Source of the DNA: Pollutimonas subterranea
GTDB lineage: Bacteria; Pseudomonadota; Gammaproteobacteria; Burkholderiales; Burkholderiaceae_B
Direction: 5' to 3'
Assembly (NCBI RefSeq): GCF_002849655.1
Contig: NZ_PDNW01000003.1
Location: forward strand, 124,001 to 188,000
DNA length: 64,000 nt
The stretch's first letter is position 1; each line of letters begins with the position of its first letter. This document shows positions 29,626 to 38,678 of the stretch, piece after piece. The notes under the pieces were generated by a model, which did not search any database, was not told the origin of the DNA, and saw nothing but the letters and a program-made list of their open reading frames with translations. The translations under genes were made by a program, and so were the position numbers.

Positions 29626-30009
29626 CTATGCGTCGTCGGCGTCGTTCTGGCTTTGTTGCGCGGCTATTTCGGCATGCACTTGATCCATGTCGACCGCCTT
29701 GATCTGGGTGATCAGTTCAGCCAGCTGGCTGGCAGACAATGCCCCGGGTTGGGAAAATAGCAAGACCTGCTCGCGGAACACCATAAGCGTAGGAATGGAC
29801 CGTATGCCCATGCCGGTAGCCAGTTCCTGCTGGTCTTCGGTATTGACCTTCGCGAAGGTGATGTCATCGTGTTGATCCGAAGCCTGGTCAAAAATGGGAG
29901 CAAAATTTCGGCATGGACCGCACCAGGGTGCCCAAAAGTCCACGATCAACGGCTTGCTTTCCTTGATTGCCGCCTGAAATGTGTCTTTGTTCAAATCGAT
30001 GGTGCCCAT
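29626..30009 (-). CDS. Thioredoxin-family protein
   Basis: A 127-residue cytoplasmic thioredoxin with the WCGPC active site (Cys30 and Cys33) and the cis-proline motif RSIPTLMVF. The C-terminus carries about 18 residues beyond the usual fold, rich in Asp, Ala and Gln. It has no signal peptide. The ribosome site GGGGAG lies 5 bases before the ATG. A terminator-like hairpin sits directly upstream of that site. Confidence 0.92.
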   Translation of the reverse strand: MGTIDLNKDTFQAAIKESKPLIVDFWAPWCGPCRNFAPIFDQASDQHDDITFAKVNTEDQQELATGMGIRSIPTLMVFREQVLLFSQPGALSASQLAELITQIKAVDMDQVHAEIAAQQSQNDADDA

Positions 30010-30024
30010 AGAAACTCCCCAAGC

Positions 30025-30047
30025 AAAAAGCGGCTTATAGCCGCTTT
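30025..30047 (-). terminator. Terminator-like hairpin in the thioredoxin leader
   Basis: On the minus strand an 8-bp stem AAAGCGGC/GCCGCTTT (30040-30047 with 30027-30034) and a 5-base loop are followed by Ts. It is a good intrinsic terminator in form. Its 3' end is about 15 bases from the thioredoxin ATG, so any thioredoxin transcript starting upstream must pass it. Confidence 0.65.
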
Positions 30048-30144
30048 GGAATGATTGATATATGAGGGTAGTGTAGCGCGCTTTAAGCCGGCAGCGGTTT
30101 CAGCGCGTAACACATTGCCGCTGTCCGGGCCCGTGGAATGGCCG

Positions 30145-31437
30145 CTACGCCGGGAAGAACGCGTATCTGATTACAAAAAGCACCGCCACAAGCAGGGTCG
30201 CCATGTGGACCTCGCGAAATCGTCCCGTGATGGTCTTTAGCACCACGTAGCTGATGAATCCGAAGGCCAGGCCGTCGGCAATCGAGTAGGTAAACGGCAT
30301 CATGATGGCCGTTAATGCGGCGGGGGTGGCTTCGGTAACGTCGTTCCAGTCGATTTCGGTGATCTCGCGCAACATAAGCCCAGCCACATACAGCAGGGCG
30401 GGCGCTGTCGCGTAGGCGGGCACCGAACCGGCCAAAGGCGCCACAAACAAGGCGAGCAGGAAAAGCACCCCAATGGTCAATGCAGTAAGGCCTGTTCGAC
30501 CGCCGGCCTGTACGCCGGATGCGCTTTCCGCGTAGGCGGTCGTGCTGCTGGTTCCCAGGAATGAGCCTGCCACGATGGCTGTGCTGTCCGCCATCAGCGC
30601 ACGCCCCAGCCGGTTAGGCTTGCCTTCCGGAACCAGATTGGCTCGTTTGGCCACCCCTATCATGGTTCCCGTGGCGTCGAACACCTCGACCAATACAAGC
30701 ACCAGGATGACATGCACAAAGCCGGTATGGAGGGCGCCCATGATGTCGAGTTGCATAAAGGTAGGCGCGAGGCTGGGCGGCATGGAAAACACGCCATAGA
30801 ATTCGCTATGACCGGTGAGCATGGACAGAACCGTAACCACCAGGATGCCGATCAGAATGGCGCCCTTTATTTTCATGGCGTCCAGCGCCGCGATGATGAA
30901 AAACCCCAAAATGGCAAACAGCGCCGGCGCAGCGGTGAGGTCGCCCAGGTCGACTTTGGTTGCCGGGCTCGCCACGACAATCCCGGAGCTGCCGAGCGCG
31001 ATAATGGCCAGGAATAGTCCTATGCCGGCCGCAATCGCGGCACGCAACGATTTCGGAATGCCCGCGACCAGCCATGAGCGTATCCCGGTCAGGGTAAGCA
31101 ACAGGAAGATGACTCCGGATATGAATACGGCGCCCAATGCCTGCTGCCAGCTATAACCCAGCGCCGCGACGACGGTAAAGGCGAAGAAGGCATTCAAGCC
31201 CATCCCGGGCGCCATTCCTATCGGCCAGTTTGCAAGAAATGCCATGATCAGCGTACCGATGGCCGCCGCGAGACAGGTCGCCACAAAGATGGCGCTTTTG
31301 TCCATGCCGGTACTCGACAGGATTTCCGGGTTCACGAAAATGATGTACGACATGGTCAGGAAAGTCGTGATGCCGGCCAGTATTTCGGTGCGCACGGTTG
31401 TTCCGTGTTCACGCAACTGGAATAATCGTTCGAGCAT
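30145..31437 (-). CDS. NCS2-family purine permease (AzgA-like)
   Basis: A 430-residue inner-membrane transporter with about 12-14 helices. The motifs TEILAGITTFLTMSYIIFVNP and GMAPGMGLNAFFAF, and the GTSSTTAYAESASGVQAGGRTG segment, mark the hypoxanthine/guanine/adenine (AzgA) branch of proton-coupled nucleobase permeases. Exact base specificity is not readable. ATG 31437 has AGGA a few bases upstream. The leader is unusually rich in predicted stems. Confidence 0.92.
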   Translation of the reverse strand: MLERLFQLREHGTTVRTEILAGITTFLTMSYIIFVNPEILSSTGMDKSAIFVATCLAAAIGTLIMAFLANWPIGMAPGMGLNAFFAFTVVAALGYSWQQALGAVFISGVIFLLLTLTGIRSWLVAGIPKSLRAAIAAGIGLFLAIIALGSSGIVVASPATKVDLGDLTAAPALFAILGFFIIAALDAMKIKGAILIGILVVTVLSMLTGHSEFYGVFSMPPSLAPTFMQLDIMGALHTGFVHVILVLVLVEVFDATGTMIGVAKRANLVPEGKPNRLGRALMADSTAIVAGSFLGTSSTTAYAESASGVQAGGRTGLTALTIGVLFLLALFVAPLAGSVPAYATAPALLYVAGLMLREITEIDWNDVTEATPAALTAIMMPFTYSIADGLAFGFISYVVLKTITGRFREVHMATLLVAVLFVIRYAFFPA

Positions 31438-31475
31438 GGGTAATCCTAGGAAAGGGTACTTGATTGAGCGTGGCG

Positions 31476-31542
31476 ACACCCGCACGCAGTAGGCGGGTGT
31501 AACGGTTAAGATATTGAAGCCTGAATTCTAAGGCCGATTCAA
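31476..31542 (-). promoter_or_regulatory. Structured leader of the purine permease, possible riboswitch
   Basis: Two stem-loops lie in the divergent spacer upstream of the permease: a perfect 8-bp stem 31476-31483/31493-31500 (ACACCCGC/GCGGGTGT, 9-base loop), and a bulged 9-bp stem 31514-31522/31531-31542 (TTGAA and GCCT paired with AGGC and TTCAA, 3-base bulge). Purine permeases are often riboswitch-controlled. I cannot match a known family by eye. Confidence 0.3.
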
Positions 31543-31564
31543 TACTGGTTGTAAACTGGCGCTC

Positions 31565-32623
31565 ATGATTATTATTGGTTTTGAAAGCTCTTGCGATGAA
31601 ACAGGTGTGGCACTGGTCTGCACCGAACGCGGCTTGCTGTCGCATTCCCTGCACAGCCAGATCGCCATGCACCAGCAGTATGGCGGCGTCGTGCCGGAAT
31701 TGGCGTCGCGCGACCATATCCGCAGGGTACTGCCCCTTACGCGCGAAGTGCTTGCGTCGGCCGGCATGTCGGTGGACCAGGTCGATGCCGTCGCCTACAC
31801 GGCAGGACCAGGCCTGGCCGGTGCGCTGCTGGTTGGCGCAAGCGTCGCGCAATCGTTCGCGTGGGCGCGGAACCTCCCCGCGATTCCCATCCATCATCTT
31901 GAAGGGCACTTGCTGTCGCCTTTGCTCGCTGCCCCGCGTCCCGATTTTCCGTTCGTGGCCTTGCTTGTTTCCGGCGGGCATACGCAAATCATGCGTGTCG
32001 ACGGCGTCGGACGATATGAACTGCTCGGTGAAACACTGGATGATGCGGCCGGCGAAGCGTTCGACAAGACCGCCAAGCTGATGGGGCTCGGTTATCCGGG
32101 CGGGCCGGCGCTGTCCAACCTTGCCCAGCAAGGCGATCCAGCGGCGTACGACTTCCCGCGACCCATGCTGCATAGCCGCGATCTCGATTTCAGTTTCAGT
32201 GGCCTTAAAACAGCGGTAATGACGCGGGTCCGGGCCTTGGAGAGAGCCGGTGGGCCCTTATCGTCGGAGCAGCGCGCAGACCTGGCTGCGGCCACCGAAG
32301 CGGCCATTGTCGATGTCCTTGCCTCCAAATCGATCAAGGCAATGAAACAGACCGGTCTGAAACGCCTGGTGGTGGCCGGCGGGGTGGGCGCCAATCGCCA
32401 CCTGCGCGCCAAGCTGCTGCAGGCCATGCACAAGCTGGGTGGCCAGGTGTTTTTTCCGCCGCTGGACCTTTGCACCGACAATGGCGCCATGATTGCTTTT
32501 GCGGCAGCCATGCGGGTTAATGCCGGCTTGGTGGATCTGTCCGATACGAGCCATGCGTTTACCGTAAGGCCGCGCTGGGACCTGCACGATATATGCCTGG
32601 ATGCAGGTGCCGCGGCCATCTAG
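31565..32623 (+). CDS. tsaD: tRNA threonylcarbamoyladenosine synthase subunit TsaD
   Basis: A 352-residue ASKHA-fold enzyme that, with TsaB, TsaC and TsaE, puts threonylcarbamoyl on A37 of ANN-reading tRNAs. The N-terminus [10 protein letters not shown], the iron-binding HLEGH (His111, His115), the VSGGHTQ motif and [10 protein letters not shown] are all present. It is divergent from the purine permease and convergent with plsY. Confidence 0.96.
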   Translation: MIIIGFESSCDETGVALVCTERGLLSHSLHSQIAMHQQYGGVVPELASRDHIRRVLPLTREVLASAGMSVDQVDAVAYTAGPGLAGALLVGASVAQSFAWARNLPAIPIHHLEGHLLSPLLAAPRPDFPFVALLVSGGHTQIMRVDGVGRYELLGETLDDAAGEAFDKTAKLMGLGYPGGPALSNLAQQGDPAAYDFPRPMLHSRDLDFSFSGLKTAVMTRVRALERAGGPLSSEQRADLAAATEAAIVDVLASKSIKAMKQTGLKRLVVAGGVGANRHLRAKLLQAMHKLGGQVFFPPLDLCTDNGAMIAFAAAMRVNAGLVDLSDTSHAFTVRPRWDLHDICLDAGAAAI

Positions 32624-32634
32624 CCTGCGGCTGC

Positions 32635-33273
32635 CTATTTCTTGCTGCCGATGCGGCTTTCCTTACCGGTCATGAGCCGGCTGATGTTGGCCTGGTGGCG
32701 AAACAGCAACACCACGCTGATGATGACTATGGCAAATGCGATGGCCGGATCCAGCGGCCAGGCAACGTTGCCTCCCAGCAGGTAATACAAGGGCGCGAAA
32801 ATGGCAGCGATGATGGATGCCAGCGAAGAATACCGGCTGACGTAGACGATGATCAGCCAGGTTCCCACGGTAGCCAGCGCAAGCCAGGGGTTCAAGGCCA
32901 GCAACACGCCTAGTGCCGTCGCCACGCCTTTTCCACCCTTGAATTTAAGGAACACAGGAAACACGTGGCCCAGAAACACTGCCACCGCACAAGCCGCCAC
33001 GCAGAACCAAGGCAGATTCCATTGTTCTGCCGCGTAAGCCGCGGCGAACGTCGCCAGCCAACCTTTGGCCGCATCGCCAAGAAGCGTCAGGGCGGCGGCG
33101 ACCTTGTTGCCGGTGCGTAGAACATTGGTGGCACCCGGGTTCTTTGATCCATAGCTTCGCGGATCCTTCAGTCCCATGGCCCGGCTTACCACCACGGCGA
33201 ACGATACGGAGCCAAGCAGGTAGGACAAGAAGACGAGGACAAGGGAGATGAGGCTTGCAATAGCGGCGGTCAT
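32635..33273 (-). CDS. plsY: Glycerol-3-phosphate acyltransferase PlsY
   Basis: A 212-residue inner-membrane enzyme that moves the acyl group from acyl-phosphate to glycerol-3-phosphate, the first step of phospholipid synthesis. The three PlsY motifs are visible: [14 protein letters not shown] near the start with [30 protein letters not shown], and the C-terminal RHQANISRL. It is divergent from surE with about 108 bases between. Confidence 0.95.
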   Translation of the reverse strand: MTAAIASLISLVLVFLSYLLGSVSFAVVVSRAMGLKDPRSYGSKNPGATNVLRTGNKVAAALTLLGDAAKGWLATFAAAYAAEQWNLPWFCVAACAVAVFLGHVFPVFLKFKGGKGVATALGVLLALNPWLALATVGTWLIIVYVSRYSSLASIIAAIFAPLYYLLGGNVAWPLDPAIAFAIVIISVVLLFRHQANISRLMTGKESRIGSKK

Positions 33274-33381
33274 AAATTCAGATGCTCCAGTGGGTTTGCG
33301 GGGATTCTACCCAGTGTCGCCCAAAACACCAATACGAGCAGGTACAATTCGCTACGTTCGGTTGAATTCTATGGAAGGGCA

Positions 33382-34140
33382 ATGCGCATACTGGTGTCCA
33401 ACGATGATGGCTACACCGCTCCAGGGCTCGAGGCTCTGGTGCACGCCTTGAAAGGGCTGGGCGATTTAACCATTGTGGCCCCCGAGACCAATTGCAGCGG
33501 GTCATCCAATTCCCTTACCCTCAACAGGCCGATGTCAGTGCGCCAGGCAGCCAACGGCTTCTATTATGTGAACGGCACGCCGTCCGACTGCGTGCACATC
33601 GCCCTGACCGGCCTGCTGGACTTCCGCCCCGACCTGGTGGTTTCCGGCATCAATAATGGGGCCAACATGGGAGACGATACCTTATATTCGGGCACAGTCG
33701 CCGCCGCGACCGAGGGCTACCTTTTCGGTATTCCCGCCATTGCATTTTCCCTGGTCCAGAAAGGGTGGGAACACCTCGACAGCGCGGCGCGTATTGCGCG
33801 CCGTATTGTCGAGCAGCAAGCGGCGACACCGCTGGCGGGCAATATCCTGCTCAATGTGAATATTCCGTCGGTGCCCTACGAGGCCATACGCGAAGTTCGC
33901 GTCACACGCCTCGGCAAGCGCCATCCCTCCGAGCCCGTCGTCAAGAGCAGTACCCCCTATGGCGATCCGGTGTACTGGATAGGCCCAGTCGGCAGGGTGT
34001 CCGACTCCGCCACAGATACCGACTTCGGCGCGATCGAGCAAAATGCCGTGTCCGTAACGCCGTTGCGCCTGGATCTCACCCATTACGAACAATTGTCATT
34101 AGTCAGGGATTGGGCGGTGCCACTATGCGAAAACCAGTAG
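33382..34140 (+). CDS. surE: 5'/3'-nucleotidase SurE
   Basis: A 252-residue metal-dependent phosphatase of nucleoside monophosphates and polyphosphate. The metal-binding NDDG appears in [13 protein letters not shown], with [15 protein letters not shown] and [12 protein letters not shown]. It heads the surE-pcm-nlpD-exonuclease operon, and its end overlaps pcm by 16 bases. Confidence 0.96.
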   Translation: MRILVSNDDGYTAPGLEALVHALKGLGDLTIVAPETNCSGSSNSLTLNRPMSVRQAANGFYYVNGTPSDCVHIALTGLLDFRPDLVVSGINNGANMGDDTLYSGTVAAATEGYLFGIPAIAFSLVQKGWEHLDSAARIARRIVEQQAATPLAGNILLNVNIPSVPYEAIREVRVTRLGKRHPSEPVVKSSTPYGDPVYWIGPVGRVSDSATDTDFGAIEQNAVSVTPLRLDLTHYEQLSLVRDWAVPLCENQ

Positions 34141-34940
34141 TGCCGTTCCCGTTTGCCAACGGCACCACCAACCGTTTCGGGCGCTCCAGCCTGGGCGGAG
34201 GCTTGTCCACCGCCAATAGCAATACCCGGGTGTTCGCCCAAGGGCGCACAGCGCCAATCGTGCCGGTTTTACGCCATTCGGCGGTCGGCGCCAATTTGGG
34301 TTTGAACTCCGAACGATCGCGTGGCATGATGATTCATCGCCTGCGTAACCAGGGTATCCAGGACGAGCGCGTGCTCGACGCCATGATGTCGGTGCCACGG
34401 CATTTGTTTGTTGACGAAGGGTTGGCCAGCCGGGCCTACGAAGACGCAGCCTTGCCCATAGGCCATGGACAAACCATCTCACAACCGTGGGTCGTCGCGC
34501 GCATGATTTCCGTGATGTGCGAAAACCGTGTTCCGGTTAAAGTGTTGGAAGTGGGTGCGGGTTGCGGCTATCAGGCTGCGGTCCTGGCACATTTCGTCAA
34601 GGAAGTGCATACCATCGAGCGGATTCGCGGCTTGTACGAACTGGCACGGGATCATCTGCGGGCGCTCAAGCTCATTACCCGTGTTCGTCTGGTCTTCGGG
34701 GACGGCATGGCAGGATTACCCGGGGTAGCGCCATTCGATGCCATCATCATCGCTGCCGCCGGTATTAAAATTCCCCAGGCACTGTTGGAACAGTTGGCCA
34801 TTGGGGGCCGATTAATTGCCCCGGAAGGGTCGACAGCGCAACGTTTGATTCTCATAGAGCGCACAGGAGCCGCTACATGGCGCCGTGACGAACTTGAGTC
34901 CGTTCGCTTTGTCCCCCTTCGGGCAGGAATACAGTCTTAA
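34125..34940 (+). CDS. pcm: Protein-L-isoaspartate O-methyltransferase
   Basis: A 271-residue SAM-dependent repair enzyme that methylates isoaspartyl residues in aged proteins. The catalytic region reads [16 protein letters not shown] and the SAM site [15 protein letters not shown]. About 65 residues precede the domain, rich in Asn, Gly, Ser and Arg and probably disordered; E. coli Pcm lacks these. ATG 34125 lies inside surE. ATGs at 34326 and 34329 would give a core-only protein, so the extension is uncertain. Confidence 0.9.
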   Translation: MRKPVVPFPFANGTTNRFGRSSLGGGLSTANSNTRVFAQGRTAPIVPVLRHSAVGANLGLNSERSRGMMIHRLRNQGIQDERVLDAMMSVPRHLFVDEGLASRAYEDAALPIGHGQTISQPWVVARMISVMCENRVPVKVLEVGAGCGYQAAVLAHFVKEVHTIERIRGLYELARDHLRALKLITRVRLVFGDGMAGLPGVAPFDAIIIAAAGIKIPQALLEQLAIGGRLIAPEGSTAQRLILIERTGAATWRRDELESVRFVPLRAGIQS

Positions 34941-34957
34941 GCTTCCAGGAGAGCTAT

Positions 34958-35746
34958 ATGCATGCAGGAACGTTTCGTTCTACCGCTCTGACAATTGAGT
35001 ACCGGAAGCGCACATCTCGTTCTCTGGTCATTGCGGCAGTGGTTGCGACGACCATTCTGGCCGGATGCGCGTCTCGCAGTACCAAGGCGCCCGTCACCGA
35101 CATGTCCGGTGGTCCTGTCGTGGCCCCGACAACGGGCGGTACCTACGTGGTGCGCCCCGGCGACACGCTTTACAAGATCGCCCAGGCAAATGGTATCGAG
35201 GTCGCAACCCTTACGAGCCTGAATAACATCACTGATCCCAGCCAGTTGCGGGTTGGACAGGTGTTGCGCCTGGACAGCACCGGGCCCGCTCCGGCGCCCA
35301 GTACCACCATCGCCAAGCCGATACCGGTGACACCCGTTGCACCGGCCGAACCCGTGGCAACGTCCCGGGCCAGCGATGCGGCAGTCATCAATTGGGGATG
35401 GCCGGCGTCTGGAAAAATCATCCAGAGTTTCAATGCCAATACAAAGGGCATTGATATCGCCGGAGCGACGGGCGAACCCGTCCATGCGGCCGCCGACGGA
35501 AAGGTCATGTATGCCGGCAATGGCGTGCGCGGGCTGGGCAACTTGATTCTGCTGGGGCACTCCGATGGCTTCATCACCGCCTATGCTCACAATCAGTCCT
35601 TGCTGGTCAAAACCGGAGAACAAATCAAGAAGGGCGCAAAAATCGCCGCCATCGGCCAGACCGATACTACTTCGCCGCGCCTGCACTTTGAAATCCGCCG
35701 TCGCGGCACACCCGTTGACCCCTTGTCCTACTTGCCCGCTCGATGA
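34958..35746 (+). CDS. nlpD: NlpD-like lipoprotein, LysM plus degenerate LytM domain
   Basis: A 262-residue outer-membrane lipoprotein with lipobox LAGC (Cys about 37), a LysM domain at about 63-107 (YVVRPGDTLYKIAQANG) and a C-terminal LytM/M23 domain. The first zinc histidine is replaced (NTKGID instead of HxGxD), while YAHN and LHFEIR remain. This is the NlpD/EnvC type that activates amidases such as AmiC at the septum rather than cutting peptidoglycan. AGGAGAG precedes ATG 34958. No rpoS follows. Confidence 0.93.
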   Translation: MHAGTFRSTALTIEYRKRTSRSLVIAAVVATTILAGCASRSTKAPVTDMSGGPVVAPTTGGTYVVRPGDTLYKIAQANGIEVATLTSLNNITDPSQLRVGQVLRLDSTGPAPAPSTTIAKPIPVTPVAPAEPVATSRASDAAVINWGWPASGKIIQSFNANTKGIDIAGATGEPVHAAADGKVMYAGNGVRGLGNLILLGHSDGFITAYAHNQSLLVKTGEQIKKGAKIAAIGQTDTTSPRLHFEIRRRGTPVDPLSYLPAR

Positions 35747-36528
35747 CTCCTTCCCTGGTCTTCGACCTTGAAACCATACCCGACGCGGCCGGCCTGCGCC
35801 GCTTGAATCCGCACTGGGACGCAAGCCTTACCGATACGCAGGTCATCGAGATGGCGCTGGCGGCCAGGCGGGAGTCCCACGGCACCGATTTCCTTCCTTT
35901 GCACCTGCATAAGGTGGCGGTAATCGGCTGTGTGTTCCGGGACGACCAGGGTTTTCGTGTGAAAACCCTGGGCAAGGCCGACGACACGGAAGGTGTCCTG
36001 CTTGCGGGCTTCTTCAAGACGATAGAACGCTATACGCCGCGCTTGATCAGTTGGAACGGTTCGGGCTTCGATCTGCCCGTACTGCATTACCGCAGCCTGA
36101 TCAATGCGGTGCCGGCCCCCCGCTACTGGGATATGGGCGAAGACGACCGCGACTTCAAGTACAACAACTACATCAGCCGCTACCACAGCCGTCACATCGA
36201 CTTGATGGACGTGCTGGCCAAATATAATGGCCGCGCCAACGCGCCGCTCGACGACCTGGCCAAGCTCTGCGGATTCCCGGGAAAGCTCGGCATGGACGGC
36301 GGCCAGGTCTGGCAGGCATGGGCCGACGGCAAGGCCGATGAAGTGCGCGCCTACTGTGAAACCGATGTGGTCAATACCTGGCTGGTGTATTGCCGGTTCC
36401 GATTCCTGAAAGGCGAACTCGATCGCGCATCCTACGATGCCGAAGTGCAGTTGGTGCGCGACACGCTCCAGGCCAGTGACGCAGCTCACTGGAAAGAGTA
36501 CCTGGCTGCCTGGGGCGACCCGGCCTGA
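35743..36528 (+). CDS. Predicted 3'-5' exonuclease, PolB-like (DEDDy)
   Basis: A 261-residue RNase H-fold nuclease. The DEDD residues are visible in VFDLET (Exo I), ISWNGSGFDLPVL (Exo II) and YCETDVVNTW with a following tyrosine (Exo III). It matches the family annotated as predicted 3'-5' exonuclease related to the PolB proofreading domain. It overlaps nlpD by 4 bases (ATGA) and so is translated with it; a link between nuclease and cell-wall factor is not obvious. Confidence 0.88.
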   Translation: MTPSLVFDLETIPDAAGLRRLNPHWDASLTDTQVIEMALAARRESHGTDFLPLHLHKVAVIGCVFRDDQGFRVKTLGKADDTEGVLLAGFFKTIERYTPRLISWNGSGFDLPVLHYRSLINAVPAPRYWDMGEDDRDFKYNNYISRYHSRHIDLMDVLAKYNGRANAPLDDLAKLCGFPGKLGMDGGQVWQAWADGKADEVRAYCETDVVNTWLVYCRFRFLKGELDRASYDAEVQLVRDTLQASDAAHWKEYLAAWGDPA

Positions 36529-36622
36529 AGTCGATTGAAAAGGTTTCGTTTTCGATGAAACAGATCGGAAACGACTTCGGTTGCACAATGGGTTCTCCTC
36601 ACAAAACAAAGGAAACCACATC

Positions 36623-37270
36623 ATGCAACGCTCACTATCTTCTGTGTCCATCAAGCTCGCCACCCTGACTGCGGCGTTGGCGCTATGCGGCGCGGCATAT
36701 GCGGCCCCCGGTGACGCGTCATCGGCGCCCGTCACGGCACAGGCAGCCTCGACAGCGGCATCGCCGGCGGCATCGGAAAAGTCCGGGCACCATTACAAGC
36801 ACGGCCGCCACCATAAGTCCATGCACGGGCATCATATGCGCGATGCCGCGCTTGTAGTGCCGGGCTACGGACCGCTACGCACCAAGTTCGTTGAATCGCT
36901 GGCCTTGACCGATGCGCAGAACAAGTTGGTCAAGGAAGCGCAGGACGAGCAAAAAGAGGCGCGCAAGGCGCGTCGCGAAGCGATAAAGGCCGCAAAAAGC
37001 GAACGGATCGAACAAGTCAAAAACGGCAAGCTCGATCCCAAGGCGGCATTGAAACAGGCTGAGAAAGCGCATGAGCGAGCCGGTGAGAATCGCGGCAAGC
37101 TTAACGGAAAATGGTTGGCCGTTTGGGACGCGCTGGACGAAACCCAGCAGACAAAGATTGCGGCCCATCTGAATGAACGTGCCGAGAAATTCGCAAAGCA
37201 TGCTGAGAAACATGCGGAAAAACACGGCCATCGTGGTACCAAGACCGAACCCGCGAAGATCTCTTCATAG
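36623..37270 (+). CDS. Periplasmic His/Lys/Ala-rich protein, Spy/CpxP-like
   Basis: A 215-residue secreted protein. The signal peptide ends near GAAYA (residue about 27), followed by an Ala/Ser linker, a His-rich patch (HHYKHGRHHKSMHGHHM, about 58-74) and a long charged helical region with the pattern LTDAQNKLVKEAQ. That region recalls the LTxxQ elements of Spy/CpxP chaperones. The C-terminus is again rich in KHAEK repeats and His. It may bind metal or buffer periplasmic stress, by inference. GGA lies about 10 bases before the ATG. Confidence 0.72.
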   Translation: MQRSLSSVSIKLATLTAALALCGAAYAAPGDASSAPVTAQAASTAASPAASEKSGHHYKHGRHHKSMHGHHMRDAALVVPGYGPLRTKFVESLALTDAQNKLVKEAQDEQKEARKARREAIKAAKSERIEQVKNGKLDPKAALKQAEKAHERAGENRGKLNGKWLAVWDALDETQQTKIAAHLNERAEKFAKHAEKHAEKHGHRGTKTEPAKISS

Positions 37271-37356
37271 CTCGATAGCGGGCTGACAGCCTCGCGGCTC
37301 GACTTACTGTCGCGAGGATGTCAAAATTCAGGGCTGTCTCCTTGGATTCCCGCATA

Positions 37357-38673
37357 ATGACGTTAGAAGTATTTGATATAGAGTCTCTGGACCTCGAGGC
37401 GCGCGGCGTCGCGCGTCGCGACGGTAAAGTGGTTTTTGTGGAAGGTGCATTACCGGGCGAGAGGATCGTTGCCCGTATCGCCAAGCGCAAGGCATCTTTT
37501 GATACCGCCCGGCTCGAGAAGGTAATCAAGCCATCATCGCAGCGCATCACGCCGGGATGTCCGCACTTTGGCATGTGCGGCGGCTGTGCCATGCAGCATC
37601 TCGATGCATCGGCCCAGGTGGCCATCAAGCAACGTGTACTGGAAGATACGCTCTGGCACATAGGGCGAGTGCGCCCGGGGGTGGTATTGCCGCCGATGCA
37701 TGGCCCCACCTGGGGTTATCGCTATCGGGCCCGCCTGTCAGTGCGCGCCGTGCGCAAGAAGAATGCAGTCCTGGTCGGGTTTCGCGAGCGTCGCGGCAGC
37801 TATGTGGCCGACATCAACCAATGCCGGGTATTGCCGGTGCATGTGTCGAATATGCTGCTTCCCCTGCGCGCGCTGGTGGGTGCCTTTGCGCAGCCCGATC
37901 GCATACCCCAAATTGAAGTGGCCGTCGGCGATACCACTACCGTATTGTTGCTGCGCCACATGGAAACGCTGACTGATAACGATATTGCCTTGTTGCGCGA
38001 GTTTGCGCTCAAGCATAACGTGACATGGTGGCTGCAGCCCAAGGGTCCGGAAACCGTGCATCCACTGAATCCCGACGATGCCGACAAACTGGCTTATACC
38101 TTGCCTGAATTCGGCCTGCGCATGCCTTATCGTCCTACCGATTTCACACAGGTGAATCACGCAATCAATCGGGTTTTGATTTCCAAGGCCTTAACGCTGC
38201 TGGACGTCCAGTCGTCGGATCGCGTCGCCGACCTTTTTTGCGGTCTGGGCAATTTCACCTTGCCGCTGGCAATCCGCGCCCGTAGCGTGGTGGGCATAGA
38301 AGGCAGCTCTGCGCTCACGGAAAGGGCTCTCCAGGCGGCGCGGGATCATGGGCTGGAGGATCGCACCGGGTTTACCACCTTGAACTTGTTCGATGTGGAT
38401 GTGCAGTGGCTGCGCGACCTAGGCCATTTCGACCGCATTCTCATCGACCCGCCCCGGGAAGGCGCCGAAGCCGTGGCGCGGGCGCTTGCCGCCCTGACGT
38501 CAGCGGAGCGTCCAAAAAGAATCGTATATGTGTCCTGTAGTCCGGCCACCTTGGCGCGCGATGCCGGAATACTGGTGCATGAAGGCGGCTACACGCTGCA
38601 AAGTGCCGGCGTCGTCAACATGTTTCCGCATACCGGCCATGTGGAATCAATTGCCGTTTTCGACGCCAGCTGA
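37357..38673 (+). CDS. rlmD: 23S rRNA (uracil-1939-C5)-methyltransferase RlmD
   Basis: A 438-residue SAM-dependent rRNA methylase. An N-terminal TRAM domain is followed by the Fe-S cysteines CPHFGMCGGC (about Cys68, 74, 77) and a fourth in NQCRVLP, then the methyltransferase core with DLFCGLGNFTLPLA, IDPPREGAE and the catalytic cysteine in YVSCSPATLARD. ATG 37357 starts at the normal N-terminus; the frame reaches back to 37318. It ends 5 bases from the convergent argH. Confidence 0.94.
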   Translation: MTLEVFDIESLDLEARGVARRDGKVVFVEGALPGERIVARIAKRKASFDTARLEKVIKPSSQRITPGCPHFGMCGGCAMQHLDASAQVAIKQRVLEDTLWHIGRVRPGVVLPPMHGPTWGYRYRARLSVRAVRKKNAVLVGFRERRGSYVADINQCRVLPVHVSNMLLPLRALVGAFAQPDRIPQIEVAVGDTTTVLLLRHMETLTDNDIALLREFALKHNVTWWLQPKGPETVHPLNPDDADKLAYTLPEFGLRMPYRPTDFTQVNHAINRVLISKALTLLDVQSSDRVADLFCGLGNFTLPLAIRARSVVGIEGSSALTERALQAARDHGLEDRTGFTTLNLFDVDVQWLRDLGHFDRILIDPPREGAEAVARALAALTSAERPKRIVYVSCSPATLARDAGILVHEGGYTLQSAGVVNMFPHTGHVESIAVFDAS

Positions 38674-38678
38674 CGCGC

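Noticed and set aside
35728-36735. Minus-strand frame of 335 codons over the exonuclease gene
   Set aside because: The + strand exonuclease has all catalytic motifs; the antisense frame has none.
37291-37318. CCTCGCG/CGCGAGG inverted repeat before rlmD
   Set aside because: The 7-bp arms have a 14-base loop and no T-run, within chance expectation for GC-rich DNA.
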